From Methylobacterium nonmethylotrophicum (GTDB lineage: Bacteria; Pseudomonadota; Alphaproteobacteria; Rhizobiales; Beijerinckiaceae), in assembly GCF_004745635.1 (NCBI RefSeq), contig NZ_SRLB01000015.1, positions 62,001 through 126,000 on the forward strand: 64,000 nucleotides of DNA, read 5' to 3'. Positions 29,853 through 38,638 of this stretch are shown here, piece after piece. The notes under the pieces are model-generated. The model saw only the letters and a list, made by a program, of their open reading frames with translations, searched no databases and had not been told where the DNA came from. Both the position numbers and the translations under genes were made by a program. Within the stretch, counting starts at the first letter, position 1. Every line of letters starts with the position of its first letter.

Positions 29853-30074
29853 CGTGGGCAGGTGTCCTTCTCGCTCGGGAGCGGCCGCAGCCGGGCGTCC
29901 TTCGACGTCATTCTACAGCGGCGCAGGGCCGGCGCGAGACGCAAACACGGTCGCACCACCCGTATCCCGCGGGATGTCCACGGATTCACGCCGCCAACGG
30001 TCGTTCCGCGCGGGCCTCTTCCCCAGCGTTGCCGAGGGATTGTCGAGCGATGACCTGCGGGACCGGTCCGGCCG

Positions 30075-30980
30075 TCAGGCGGCGGCCGATCCGGTACTGG
30101 GGCGCAGGCGCCGGATCGACCGGATCCCCCCGTCTCCGGTGCCCGGCCCGGTCCGGCCGGCGCGGATGCGGCCTTCCGCCTCCGCCAGGGGCTCGATGGC
30201 CACCGCCATGTGGTGACCGTTGGCGTGGATCAGGCGGGTCGCGTCCAGCATCATCCCGACATGGCCGCGCCAGAACACCAGGTCGCCCCGGCGCAGGCCG
30301 GCGAGGTCGGGGGCGAGCGCCACCGGCTCGCCGAGGGCCGCTTCCTGCTGGTCGCTGTCGCGGGGAGCCTGCAGGCCGGCGGCGGCGAGCGCCGCCTGGA
30401 CCAGCCCGGAGCAGTCGAGCCCGAGGCTGCTGCGCCCGCCCCACAGGTAGGGCACCCCGAGGAAGCGGGTCGCCGTCGCGGCCCAGTCCGGCTCGGTCGC
30501 GGCGACGGGCGCGAGGTGCTCCGCCCAGACGAAGCTCCCGTCCGGCAGACGCGCATAGGCGCCCTCCCGCGCCGCGACCGTCACCTGGGCGCCGAGGCTG
30601 AGGGCACCGAGGGGCGGCCGCTTCAGGTCGGCGGCGGGATACAGGAAGGTGCGGAGCGCCGCGACCCGGTGGGTCGGCTCCGGTCCGGCGGGGCCGAGCG
30701 CCTCGGCCGGCAGGTAGCCGACATAGCCGTCGCCCGCGAGCTGCACGAAGGCCCAGCCGTCGCGGACGTCGTAGACCGTCGCCGCCTCGCCGAAGAGCGC
30801 CTCGCTGTCGAGGGCGGCCGCCGGATCGGGGGCGCGGCGCAGGGGCGCGAGCGGGGTGCGGACCCGGTGCGGCCGGCCGGGGACGTAGCGCGCCGCCTCG
30901 ACCTGCCCGCGCAGGCGCTCGTCGGCGAGATCGGGCCGGGCCGGGGTGAGACGCGGGTCGAGGCGGGGGAGGCTGGTCAT
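30075..30980 (-). CDS. NlpC/P60-family cell-wall peptidase with SH3 domains
   Basis: A 301-aa protein. Two bacterial SH3-like regions cover about residues 60-165 (YDVRDGWAFVQLAGDGYVGYL is part of one, quoted to 20). A C-terminal NlpC/P60 domain contains the catalytic Cys in GLDCSGLVQ (about 187), the His in RGHVGMMLD (about 237) and the polar third residue in LIHANGHH. It is expected to cut gamma-D-Glu-diaminopimelate links in peptidoglycan. The ATG at 30980 follows gggtgggg; no signal peptide is evident from this start. The 220 bp downstream (29853-30074) holds nothing recognised. Confidence 0.85.
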   Translation of the reverse strand: MTSLPRLDPRLTPARPDLADERLRGQVEAARYVPGRPHRVRTPLAPLRRAPDPAAALDSEALFGEAATVYDVRDGWAFVQLAGDGYVGYLPAEALGPAGPEPTHRVAALRTFLYPAADLKRPPLGALSLGAQVTVAAREGAYARLPDGSFVWAEHLAPVAATEPDWAATATRFLGVPYLWGGRSSLGLDCSGLVQAALAAAGLQAPRDSDQQEAALGEPVALAPDLAGLRRGDLVFWRGHVGMMLDATRLIHANGHHMAVAIEPLAEAEGRIRAGRTGPGTGDGGIRSIRRLRPSTGSAAA

Positions 30981-31253
30981 GACCCCCCACCCTCGCAAAT
31001 CCGGGGCGTCTCCGGCAAGCCGGCCCGTGCCGGCGTCATCCGGACAGGCCGGCCCGTGCCGGTCCGGTCGGAACGGGGATCGCGTCCCTGCGACCTTATG
31101 CCCGAACAGGCGCGCGGATCGGGCCGTGGGCCGAATTCCGCTGCCGCCACCGCGGGCTACCCCGAAACCCTCGCGCAACCATTCCAGCGGCGCCGGGTTG
31201 GACATGCGCGTGTTGCACTGCAACAATCGCGGCAGCCGCGCTATGGTCAGCCC
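30981..31253. other. Intergenic region with a GTTGC-N3-GCAAC inverted repeat
   Basis: Divergent promoter region between the NlpC/P60 gene and a small conserved gene. The only distinct element is tgttgcactgcaaca at 31211-31225, a 6-bp inverted repeat with a 3-nt centre, 29 bp before the small gene's start. The same pattern recurs near 39.1 kb. Confidence 0.55.
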
Positions 31254-31619
31254 ATGATGATGAGCCGCACCGTGAAGAAGCCGACCGACAAGCCCCGCCC
31301 CCTGCCGCCGATCCGGGTGCGCAAGGAGCCCCCCACCGTCTCAGAGGCGGTGGCCGCGGCGCAGGACCTCGCCGACGACATCGAGCAGCAGGTCGAGATC
31401 GCCGCCGGCCTGATCGGCCTGCCGCCCGACGAGGTGCGCCCGCACGTGCTCCAGGCCGCCAAGACCTTGGCCGCCAAGCCCAAGTCCGAGCGCGCGCCCG
31501 AGCGCATCATCAGCACCGGCAGCGGCCTGCGCGGGCCCCGCACGGTGATCGTGGAGCGCCGGGCCGGGCGGCCGCTCGTCGAGCGCCGCACCCGCCCGCC
31601 CCTCAGCGGCGGCCGCTGA
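31254..31619 (+). CDS. Conserved hypothetical protein, 121 aa
   Basis: A charged, soluble protein with no recognised domain. A helical middle part (VSEAVAAAQDLADDIEQQVE, then IGLPPDEVRPHVLQAAKTLA) resembles a small two-helix bundle. The C-terminus is Arg-rich and basic (PRTVIVERRAGRPLVERR). Three consecutive ATGs (31254, 31257, 31260) could start it; there is no clear ribosome site. A palindrome at 31211-31225 may be its operator. It does not resemble a shadow frame and shows normal amino-acid balance. Confidence 0.65.
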   Translation: MMMSRTVKKPTDKPRPLPPIRVRKEPPTVSEAVAAAQDLADDIEQQVEIAAGLIGLPPDEVRPHVLQAAKTLAAKPKSERAPERIISTGSGLRGPRTVIVERRAGRPLVERRTRPPLSGGR

Positions 31620-31788
31620 GGCCACCGCTCCATCTTATGCTGTTGCGGATGGAGCTGCATTCGAGAGATGATTGTTCACCATCGAACGACGCGATGCGAT
31701 TTCGGTGGTCCGCCTGCTCGTGTTAGGCTCGCGGTTTGAAGGTCCCGCGGCGAAGGCGGCGTCCGGCTGCCGTCGGTATGGTGTGCAC

Positions 31789-32250
31789 ATGAACTCTCTC
31801 GAGCCTGTCCTGACAGGCGTGGATGCGTTGCGGCTCGACAATCAGCTCTGCTACGCGCTCTACGCCGCCTCCCACCGCATGACGAAATGCTACCGGCCGC
31901 TGCTCGAGCGCCTGGGCCTCACCTACCCGCAATACCTCGTGCTGATCGTGTTGTGGGAGCATGACGGGCTCACGGTCTCCGACATCGGCCGACGGCTGCG
32001 CCTCGATTCCGGAACACTGACCCCCGTGCTCAAGCGCCTCGAAGCGGCGGGCTTCGTGCGCCGCACCCGCCGGCAGGCCGACGAGCGCGAGGTCGAGATC
32101 AGCCTGACGGAGGAGGGCCAGGCCCTCCAGGACGAGGCCGTGGCGGTGCGCCGGGCCGTCGTCGAGACCCTGAAGATGTCCGAGGGCGAGATCGCCGAGC
32201 TGCGCGCCCGCCTCGACCTCCTCATCGCCACCCTCGGCAGCGAAGCCTGA
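31789..32250 (+). CDS. ohrR: OhrR-type organic peroxide-sensing MarR regulator
   Basis: A 153-aa MarR-family repressor with the OhrR N-terminal signature [18 protein letters not shown]. Cys21 corresponds to the peroxide-reactive cysteine; a second Cys at 34 is extra. The winged helix is seen in [24 protein letters not shown] and the wing in [16 protein letters not shown]. OhrR represses the peroxiredoxin gene ohr until organic hydroperoxide oxidises the Cys. No ohr gene lies beside it here, which is unusual for the family. The start ATG at 31789 was chosen because the family begins close before LDNQL. Confidence 0.88.
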   Translation: MNSLEPVLTGVDALRLDNQLCYALYAASHRMTKCYRPLLERLGLTYPQYLVLIVLWEHDGLTVSDIGRRLRLDSGTLTPVLKRLEAAGFVRRTRRQADEREVEISLTEEGQALQDEAVAVRRAVVETLKMSEGEIAELRARLDLLIATLGSEA

Positions 32251-32506
32251 GCCGGCCGCCGGCACCATTTGTTTTGCCGGTTAACAAATCGTTCTTGAGC
32301 GCCGCGTCCCATCCCGCTTAAAGAGGCGGGCGAGATGCGCCGTGCCGTCCTCCCGCGCGAGGGCCGGGCCGGCGGGCTCGCAGGGAAGAGGTCTGGTGGG
32401 CCTCGCGCCGAGGAGCCCCGGATCATCCCATGCGCCGTGCCGTGACCTGCCTCCGCCTTCGGCCCGGCCGCCCCGGATGCCGCCTGTCACGCGCTTGCGC
32501 CGGATC
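32251..32506. other. Gap without recognised features
   Basis: 256 bp between ohrR and the NUDIX gene. It contains a short inverted repeat around gccggc/gccgg near 32256-32281, but no T-run and no gene. Confidence 0.4.
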
Positions 32507-33070
32507 ATGAAGAGCCTGAGGGCCCTCGCGGGCGTCCTGACCGGCTGGTCGGAGCGCAGCGGCGAGCCGCGCCGGCAGGTCGGCGTGCTGCCGGTCCGGC
32601 CCGGCCCGGACGGGGCCCTGCAGGTGATGCTGATCACCTCGCGCGAGACCCGGCGCTGGGTGATCCCGAAGGGCTGGCCGATGAAGGGCCTGAAGAACTA
32701 CGAGGCCGCCGCTCGCGAGGCCTACGAGGAGGCCGGCCTGATCGGGCGCGTCGGCCGGCGGGCCCTGGGCAGCTACTTCTACCAGAAGCGCCTGAAGAGC
32801 CGCGACACGGTGCTGTGCCAGGTCCAGGTCTTCCGCCTGGAGGTGCGCAAGCAGCTCAAGACCTGGCCCGAGCAGCACGAGCGCGAGGGGCGCTGGTTCA
32901 GCGTGCCGGAGGCGGCCGAGGCGGTCACCGAGCCCGGGCTCGCCGCCCTGATCCGGGCCGCCGGGGCCGAGCGCGCGAAATCCCGCAAGGCCAAGGTGAA
33001 GGTCTCGGCCGGCAAGGTCCCGGCGGGCAAGATCCCGGCGGGCAAGGCCCCGGACGACCCCACGCCCTGA
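32507..33070 (+). CDS. NUDIX hydrolase with lysine-rich tail
   Basis: A 187-aa protein. The NUDIX box is complete at about residues 54-77 (GWPMKGLKNYEAAAREAYEE, continuing AGL), preceded by RRWVIPKG as in diadenosine-polyphosphate or inositol-polyphosphate type NUDIX enzymes. A WFSVPEAAEAV segment follows. The last ~30 residues are basic and repetitive (SAGKVPAGKIPAGKAP). ATG 32507 and ATG 32477 are both possible, with no strong ribosome site at either. The substrate is unknown. Confidence 0.85.
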   Translation: MKSLRALAGVLTGWSERSGEPRRQVGVLPVRPGPDGALQVMLITSRETRRWVIPKGWPMKGLKNYEAAAREAYEEAGLIGRVGRRALGSYFYQKRLKSRDTVLCQVQVFRLEVRKQLKTWPEQHEREGRWFSVPEAAEAVTEPGLAALIRAAGAERAKSRKAKVKVSAGKVPAGKIPAGKAPDDPTP

Positions 33071-33166
33071 CGCGCCGCCTCCCGCTATCCTTCCGTCACA
33101 CGGTCCCGCTATAGGCCCCGGTTCCGGCATGGGCCCGCGGCCCATCCTCACGAGCGGTGCGGCGCG

Positions 33167-33883
33167 ATGGCGATCATCCAGGCCTTCCAGGCCGGCGAAT
33201 TCCTGAACTCGGCCTTGAGCCTGTTCTGCGCCTTCGTGCTCGGCACCCTGATCGGGGCGGAGCGCCAGTACCGGCAGCGCACCGCGGGCCTGCGCACCAA
33301 CGTCCTGGTGGCGGTGGGGGCGGCGGCCTTCGTCGACCTCGGCATGCGCATCGGCCACGGCGACGGGGCGATCCGCATCGTCGCCTACGTGGTCTCCGGC
33401 GTCGGCTTCCTGGGCGCCGGCGTGATCATGAAGGAGGGCATGAACGTCAGGGGTCTCAACACCGCCGCGACCCTCTGGTGCTCGGCCGCGGTCGGGGCCC
33501 TGTCGGGGGTCGACCTCGCCGCGGAAGCGGCCCTCGTCACCGCCGCGGTGCTCGCCGGCAACACCCTGCTGCGGCCCCTCGTCAACGCCATCAACCGCAT
33601 CCCGATCGACGAGCGCGACGCGGAGGCGACCTACGAGGTCCGCGCCACCACCGACACCGACCGCCTCTCCGAGGTCCGCGACCTCCTGGTCGAGCGCCTG
33701 GAGGCGGCCCACTACCCGGTGAGCGAGGTCGACGTCGAGGAGCGCGGCGAGGACGACGTCGAGGTCGTCGCCACCCTGGTCAGCACGGCGATCGAGCCGG
33801 ACGAGATCGACGCCGTGATCGCGCGGCTCGGGGCCGCCGAGGGCATCCGGCGGGCGACCTGGACGGTGCGGACGACGGATTGA
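33167..33883 (+). CDS. MgtC/SapB-family membrane protein
   Basis: A 238-aa protein. Its N-terminal ~140 residues have four to five hydrophobic segments with the family features LGTLIGAERQYRQRTAGLRTN and GVGFLGAGVIMKEG followed by GLNTAATLWCSAAVG. The C-terminal ~80 residues are a soluble, ACT-like domain. MgtC proteins modulate ATP synthase or membrane energetics during Mg2+ or acid stress. No magnesium riboswitch was recognised in the short (~95 bp) leader. Confidence 0.88.
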   Translation: MAIIQAFQAGEFLNSALSLFCAFVLGTLIGAERQYRQRTAGLRTNVLVAVGAAAFVDLGMRIGHGDGAIRIVAYVVSGVGFLGAGVIMKEGMNVRGLNTAATLWCSAAVGALSGVDLAAEAALVTAAVLAGNTLLRPLVNAINRIPIDERDAEATYEVRATTDTDRLSEVRDLLVERLEAAHYPVSEVDVEERGEDDVEVVATLVSTAIEPDEIDAVIARLGAAEGIRRATWTVRTTD

Positions 33884-34144
33884 TACCGCCGCGCCTTCGA
33901 ACGGACTCGTTCGCAGGCGCAAGGCAAGCTCGAACGAGCGCCGGCGCTGATGCGCCGAACGCCTTCGCGGCGATATGTCGATGCGAAGGCGCCAGGGTAT
34001 GAGACATCGGCCGACCGCCGCGCCCTGCGCAGTCTGCCCAAATCCTTGCCGGCGTGGATGGCGCAAGAGCTCCGGTTTCACGGCGGCAAGAAAAAGCTAT
34101 AGAGAAGACGAGGTGGGCCGAAGAGCGCCGGGAGCGCGGGTGCC
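33884..34144. other. Gap between mgtC-like gene and response regulator
   Basis: 261 bp. It contains several imperfect repeats of cgccttcg/cgaaggcg type (about 33891-33995) that could fold into weak hairpins, but no gene or clear terminator. Confidence 0.4.
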
Positions 34145-34825
34145 GTGGCGGGGAGTGCGTTGGGTTCCGAGACCACCATCGTCGTCGCGGACGACCACCC
34201 GCTGTTCCGCGGCGCTCTGCGGGGCGCCGTGACGGCGATCCTGCCCGGTGCGCGCATCATCGAGGCGAGCGGGCTCGAGCCCCTGACCGAGATCCTCGAC
34301 GCCGAACCCGAGGTCGACCTCGTCCTCCTCGACCTCACCATGCCGGGGGTGCAGGGATTCTCGGGCCTGATCTACCTGCGGGCGCAGCACCCGGCGATCC
34401 CCGTGGTGATCGTCTCGGCCAATGAGGATCCGGTGGTGATCCGCCGCGCCCTCGACTTCGGGGCCGCCGGCTTCATCCCGAAATCCCTCGAGGTCGACCG
34501 CATCGGCGAGGCGATCGGCCAGGTGCTGGCGGGCGGCAACTGGTCCCCGCCGGACATCGAGCTCGGCGCCTCCGACGACAAGGAGACGGCCGACCTGATG
34601 CGCCGCCTCGCCACCCTGACGCCGCAGCAGGTGCGGGTGCTGATGATGCTCTCCGAGGGGCTGCTCAACAAGCAGATCGCCTACGAGCTCGGCGTGTCCG
34701 AGGCCACCGTGAAGGCCCACGTCTCGGCGATCCTGCAGAAGCTCGGCGTCGAGAGCCGCACCCAGGCGGTCATCGCCTCCTCGCGCATCGGCGCGACGCT
34801 CAAACCCCCGGCGGGCGTGGAGTAG
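34145..34825 (+). CDS. NarL/LuxR-type response regulator, orphan
   Basis: A 226-aa two-domain regulator. The receiver (about 10-130) has VVADDHPLFRGAL, the phospho-Asp in LVLLDLTMPG (about 62) and the conserved Lys in FIPKS. The C-terminal LuxR-type HTH (about 158-205) reads LTPQQVRVLMMLSEG, then NKQIAYELGVSEATVKAHVS. It begins with GTG at 34145 after gggagcg; the in-frame TTG at 34160 is an alternative. No kinase gene adjoins it. Receiver plus HTH resembles CrbR/AgmR-like regulators. Confidence 0.9.
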   Translation: MAGSALGSETTIVVADDHPLFRGALRGAVTAILPGARIIEASGLEPLTEILDAEPEVDLVLLDLTMPGVQGFSGLIYLRAQHPAIPVVIVSANEDPVVIRRALDFGAAGFIPKSLEVDRIGEAIGQVLAGGNWSPPDIELGASDDKETADLMRRLATLTPQQVRVLMMLSEGLLNKQIAYELGVSEATVKAHVSAILQKLGVESRTQAVIASSRIGATLKPPAGVE

Positions 34826-34826
34826 G

Positions 34827-34849
34827 GGACGGGTCCCGCGAGCCCGTCC
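34827..34849. terminator. Hairpin between convergent genes
   Basis: A 7-bp stem (ggacggg 34827-34833, cccgtcc 34843-34849) lies between the response-regulator stop and the convergent S24 gene. No T-run; weak evidence. Confidence 0.35.
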
Positions 34850-34871
34850 GGGGTCGCGGCGCCGGTCGGGC

Positions 34872-35498
34872 TCAGTGCCGGACCCACATCACCCGCGCCA
34901 TCCAGGCGATCTCGGCCGCCGGGATGACCCGGTCGGGCTCTCCCGGGAGGGGAGAGCTGAGCTCGGCGGCCCGGGCGGTGCGCCGCTTGAGCTCTGCCGC
35001 CAGGATGCCGCCGCCGCCGAGGCAGGTCACCACGCGGTCGCCCTTGCGCAGCGCGGCCGTGGGCGAGACCACCAGCACGTCGCCGTTCCGGTAGTACGGC
35101 GTGAGGGACCCGCCCCGGACCTCGATCGCGAAGCAGCGTTCCTGCCCGAGATCCGGCAGCTCCATCTCCTCCAGGACGCTGCCGTTGCCCGGCAGGCCGT
35201 TGGCGCCGATATGGCCGAGCGCGGTCTCGCTGCCGATCAGCGGCACCGCGATGCGGGATCCGGTCCCCCGCGGCTCGACGAGGCGCAGGAAGTCGTCGAG
35301 GGTGGCGCCGGTGGCGGCCAGGATCTTGGCGACCGATTCGGTCGAGGGCCAGCGCTTGCGCCCGTCGGGGCTGATCCGTTTCGAACGGTTGAAGCTCGTC
35401 GCGTCGAGGCCGGCGCGTTTGGCAAGGCCAGACGCCGTCAGGTTGTTGCGCTGGGCGAGGTCGTCGATCGCGGACCAGATTCGCTCGTGGGACAGCAT
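34872..35498 (-). CDS. XRE-type repressor with S24 (LexA-like) peptidase domain
   Basis: A 208-aa protein. An N-terminal helix-turn-helix (IDDLAQRNNLTASGLAKRAG, then FNRSKRI) is followed by a C-terminal S24 domain: the likely nucleophile Ser in EVRGGSLTPYYRNGDVLVV and the general-base Lys in ILAAELKRR. Such CI/LexA-type proteins can self-cleave on DNA damage; many chromosomal copies act as constitutive regulators. It stands alone, with no prophage genes nearby. The start ATG at 35498 gives a normal N-terminus. Confidence 0.82.
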   Translation of the reverse strand: MLSHERIWSAIDDLAQRNNLTASGLAKRAGLDATSFNRSKRISPDGRKRWPSTESVAKILAATGATLDDFLRLVEPRGTGSRIAVPLIGSETALGHIGANGLPGNGSVLEEMELPDLGQERCFAIEVRGGSLTPYYRNGDVLVVSPTAALRKGDRVVTCLGGGGILAAELKRRTARAAELSSPLPGEPDRVIPAAEIAWMARVMWVRH

Positions 35499-35644
35499 GT
35501 GGGCCTGGCCTGACGCAGGCGGCGTTCACCGCCGAACTAACATATGTAAAGTACCGAACCCTCACCGAAAGGCAACGGCGTTGCCGGCCCGGCCGCGGAC
35601 GGGTATCGCTCGCCCGCCACCCCGCCGAGGAGCCCGCGGCGCCC

Positions 35645-35992
35645 ATGCCCCTCATCTACAAGATATGCCCCGCCGCCCTGTGGCGGGACGCCGAGGCGGC
35701 CGGCCGCTTCGACGGCGCGCCGGTCGACCGCGCCGACGGCTTCATCCACTTCTCGACCGCCGCGCAGGCGCCCGAGACGGCCGCTAAGCATTTCTCTGGA
35801 ATTGAGAATCTTCTCCTGATCGCGGTCGACGCGGAGGCGCTGGGGGAGGCCCTGCGCTACGAGCCGTCCCGGGGCGGCGCTCTGTTTCCGCATCTTTACG
35901 GACCGTTGCCGCTCGCCGCCGTCCGGAGCGTCGCGCCGCTGCCGCTGGGTCCCGACGGACGCCACGTTTTCCCAGATCCCATCGAGGGTTGA
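35645..35992 (+). CDS. DUF952-family protein
   Basis: A 115-aa protein with the family's beginning [19 protein letters not shown] and [20 protein letters not shown], and a C-terminal [16 protein letters not shown]. The function of DUF952 is not established. The fold is small alpha/beta with conserved His and aromatic residues. It overlaps the start of pyrD by 4 bp (TTGA), so the two are one transcription unit. Confidence 0.88.
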   Translation: MPLIYKICPAALWRDAEAAGRFDGAPVDRADGFIHFSTAAQAPETAAKHFSGIENLLLIAVDAEALGEALRYEPSRGGALFPHLYGPLPLAAVRSVAPLPLGPDGRHVFPDPIEG

Positions 35993-37068
35993 TCGTGCTC
36001 CCGACCGTCTTCCCGCTCGTCCGTCCGCTCCTGCACGCTCTCGATCCCGAAACGGCCCACGACCTGACCGTGGGGGCATTGGCGCGTCTTCCTCTGCGGC
36101 AGAGGGTCGCTGATGACGGCCGTCTTTGCGTAACCGTTATGTCGCGGACCTTCCCCAATCCGGTCGGGCTCGCCGCCGGGTTCGACAAGGGCGCGCGGGC
36201 GCCGGACGCGCTGCTCGGGCTCGGCTTCGGCTTCGTCGAGGTCGGCGGCGTGGTGCCCCGGCCGCAGCCCGGCAACCCGCGCCCGCGGGTGTTTCGGCTG
36301 CCGGAGGACGGGGCGGTGATCAACCGGTTCGGCCTCAACAGCGAGGGGCTGGACGTGGTGCGGGCGCGGCTCGCCGCGCGGCGGGGCCGGCCCGGGATCG
36401 TCGGGGTCAATGTCGGGGCCAACAAGGACTCGGCCGACCGCCTCGCCGACTACGTGGCCTGCACCCGCAGCCTCGCGGGCCTGGTCGACTTCATCACCGT
36501 CAACGTCTCCTCGCCCAACACGCCGGGCCTGCGCGACCTGCAGGGCGAGGCCTTCCTCGACGACCTGCTCGCCCGGGTGGTGGCGGCCCGGGACGAAGCC
36601 GGGGCGGGGACGGCCGTGCTGCTCAAGATCGCCCCCGATCTCGGCCTCGACGGGCTCGACGCGATGACCGCCACGGCGCGGCGCCGGGGCGTCGATGCCA
36701 TGATCGTTTCCAACACCACCGTGGCGCGGCCCGCGAGCCTCGTCGGGGCCGCGAAGGCCGAGACCGGCGGCCTGTCCGGCCGGCCGCTCTTCTCGCCCTC
36801 GACCCGGCTCCTCGCCGAGGCCTATCTGCGGGTCGGCGCCGACCTGCCGCTGATCGGCGTCGGCGGGGTCGACTCGGCGGAGGCCGCCTGGACCAAGATC
36901 CGGGCCGGCGCCAGTCTGATCCAGCTCTACTCCGCCCTCGTCTATGCCGGGCCGGGCCTCGTCGGCGCGATCAAGGCCGGCCTGCTGCGCCGGATGGAGC
37001 GGGAGGGCGTCCGGAGCCTCGCCGCGATCACCGGGCGCGACGCCGCGGACCTGGCCCGCTCCGCCTGA
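35989..37068 (+). CDS. pyrD: Quinone-dependent dihydroorotate dehydrogenase (class 2)
   Basis: A 359-aa FMN enzyme oxidising dihydroorotate to orotate in pyrimidine synthesis, associated with the inner membrane through its N-terminal helices. It shows [20 protein letters not shown] near 57-76, NRFGLNSEG, the catalytic-loop Ser in [10 protein letters not shown] (about 173), and [11 protein letters not shown] near the C-terminus. The start appears to be TTG at 35989, overlapping the DUF952 stop; GTG 35995 is the alternative. Confidence 0.94.
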   Translation: MIVLPTVFPLVRPLLHALDPETAHDLTVGALARLPLRQRVADDGRLCVTVMSRTFPNPVGLAAGFDKGARAPDALLGLGFGFVEVGGVVPRPQPGNPRPRVFRLPEDGAVINRFGLNSEGLDVVRARLAARRGRPGIVGVNVGANKDSADRLADYVACTRSLAGLVDFITVNVSSPNTPGLRDLQGEAFLDDLLARVVAARDEAGAGTAVLLKIAPDLGLDGLDAMTATARRRGVDAMIVSNTTVARPASLVGAAKAETGGLSGRPLFSPSTRLLAEAYLRVGADLPLIGVGGVDSAEAAWTKIRAGASLIQLYSALVYAGPGLVGAIKAGLLRRMEREGVRSLAAITGRDAADLARSA

Positions 37069-37075
37069 AGCGGCG

Positions 37076-37906
37076 TCACAATTCCGGGTTGGTCGGTTCG
37101 GTGCGCCGTGCCACGACGGTGTAGCAGAGCCGCCTCTGCCCGAACAGGAGCTGGCGGTGATAGGTCACCGTCGACTCGCCAAAGCCCAGGATGGCGAGCA
37201 GTTCCTGCATCGTCGCCGGCGCGATGAGCCACCAGGCATCGAAGCGGATCCGCTGGTCGGCCCGGGGCAGGAGGAACATCGGCAGGCCGAGGCTGCGCGG
37301 CAGGTAGCGCAGCAGGTGCAGCGATTTCGGCAGCATCTCGGTCACCACCACGGTCTCGCGGGTCAGCCGCAGGACGCCGTGGAGCGCCCGGAACGGGTCG
37401 CGCAGCCGCGCGAGCGCGTTGCCGAGCACCGCGAGATCGACCGGCCCGACCGCCTCCGGCACCTCGTAGAGCGAGCCGCCCGCCCGCCGCGCCCGCGAGC
37501 CGAGCGCCGCGTGGGAGAACCAGAACGCGTCCTCGAACCGGCGCAGGTGCTTGCGGATCTCCGGCGCGATCACCGAGCGTTCGAAATCCGGGTACGGCAC
37601 CATCTCCCAGCACGCGTCGCCGGAAAAGTCGTAGGACACCACCTCGGCGCCGCGCGCCTCCATGCCGAAGCCCAGGAAGCCGCTGGTGGCGCCGAAATCG
37701 AGCACCCGCTTGCCCGCCACCGCGACGTGGCCGAGGTAGTCGTCGAACCCTGCCCTGAGGTCCCAGGCCCCCGGCAGGGTGCCGTGCCCGGGCAGGTCGA
37801 TCGCGTGGTTGAAGGTGCAGGCGGCGATGTCCTCGACCGCGCGGGGCGGTGCGAAGGGGCCGTCGGGGGCCGTGTCGATGGGCGCGGGCGGATCCGCCGT
37901 GATCAT
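37076..37906 (-). CDS. Class I SAM-dependent methyltransferase
   Basis: A 276-aa protein. The SAM-binding loop RVLDFGATSGFLGFGME is at about residues 66-82 and the acidic strand end in EVVSYDF at about 90. DLAVLGNALARLRDPFRAL occupies the position of motif IV. The remainder has Trp- and Arg-rich segments found in sugar or small-molecule methyltransferases. It ends 8 bp from the convergent pyrD and is preceded by the GFA gene on the same strand. The substrate is not predictable. Confidence 0.78.
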   Translation of the reverse strand: MITADPPAPIDTAPDGPFAPPRAVEDIAACTFNHAIDLPGHGTLPGAWDLRAGFDDYLGHVAVAGKRVLDFGATSGFLGFGMEARGAEVVSYDFSGDACWEMVPYPDFERSVIAPEIRKHLRRFEDAFWFSHAALGSRARRAGGSLYEVPEAVGPVDLAVLGNALARLRDPFRALHGVLRLTRETVVVTEMLPKSLHLLRYLPRSLGLPMFLLPRADQRIRFDAWWLIAPATMQELLAILGFGESTVTYHRQLLFGQRRLCYTVVARRTEPTNPEL

Positions 37907-37944
37907 GCGGGACTCAGATCTCGTGTACGGTGAGGCGGCGGGCA

Positions 37945-38358
37945 TCAGGATCCCGTCCGCGCCTCCTGGTAGGCCGGCAGCCCGGCGGGCAGGCCGACCC
38001 AGGACAGACGGCGGGAGACCCAGACGTGGTCGCGCGGCGGGACGCTTTCCGGGTCGTCGAGGCTCGCCAGGGTGAGGTCGGCCTCGTCCGGCAGGTCGTC
38101 CGCCCGATAGGCGAGGTGCGTGCCGCAGGCCGGGCAGAATGCCCGCTCGGCCCGCGGGCTCGAGCGGAACCAGGTCGGGGTCCCGGCGGTGAAGCGCCAG
38201 CCCGCCCGCCGCACGGTGAGCCAGCCGACCATCGGGGCGCCCGTCGTGCCCCGGCAATCGGCGCAGTGGCAGACGGTCCGGTTCCAGGGCTCCCCCTCCG
38301 CCTCGTAGCGGACGCCGCCGCACCGGCATCCGCCGGTGATCGCGCGCTCTCTCGTCAT
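37945..38358 (-). CDS. GFA/CENP-V-family zinc protein
   Basis: A 137-aa member of the glutathione-dependent formaldehyde-activating (GFA) fold. The zinc ligands are visible in GGCRCGGVRYEA (near residue 10), CHCADCRGTTGA (about 33-44) and FCPACGTHLAY (about 80). True Gfa activity is proven for few members, so formaldehyde involvement is only suggestive, even in a likely methylotroph. ATG 38358 is used; it overlaps a possible upstream small frame by ATGA. Confidence 0.85.
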   Translation of the reverse strand: MTRERAITGGCRCGGVRYEAEGEPWNRTVCHCADCRGTTGAPMVGWLTVRRAGWRFTAGTPTWFRSSPRAERAFCPACGTHLAYRADDLPDEADLTLASLDDPESVPPRDHVWVSRRLSWVGLPAGLPAYQEARTGS

Positions 38359-38624
38359 CGTGCCGCCTCCAGGGTGCCGGTTCGCGGCCGCGGGTCGAGC
38401 AGGGCCTGGCCGAGGCCGCGGGCGGCCAGGAGGGCCGGCACCGCCGGCCACGGGCCGGTATCGCCGATCCCGCGCGTCGCGGCCAGCGCCGCGTCGCCGG
38501 CCCGGCCGCCGCCCCGACGGGGCCGGGGCGCGGCGTCGCGACGTTGGCGAGCGTCATTCCGGGCGAGGCGGCGGCGTCGCGTGGGCTCCGGGCTCGCCGC
38601 GGCGGGCCTCGTCGGTGGCGTCAC
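38355..38624 (-). CDS. Doubtful small ORF before the GFA gene
   Basis: A GTG-started 89-codon frame whose TGA overlaps the GFA ATG as ATGA. The C-terminal half (around TGPWPAVPALLAARGLGQAL) looks protein-like. The N-terminal half is Arg/Pro-rich as expected for a chance frame in high-GC DNA, and there is no family match from memory. The gap 38359-38638 otherwise has nothing recognised. Confidence 0.2.
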   Translation of the reverse strand: MTPPTRPAAASPEPTRRRRLARNDARQRRDAAPRPRRGGGRAGDAALAATRGIGDTGPWPAVPALLAARGLGQALLDPRPRTGTLEAAR

Positions 38625-38638
38625 CGGGGTGCGGCGCG

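Noticed and set aside
34872-35498. S24/XRE gene as sign of a prophage
   Set aside because: Neighbours are housekeeping genes; no integrase, structural phage genes or attachment repeats were seen.
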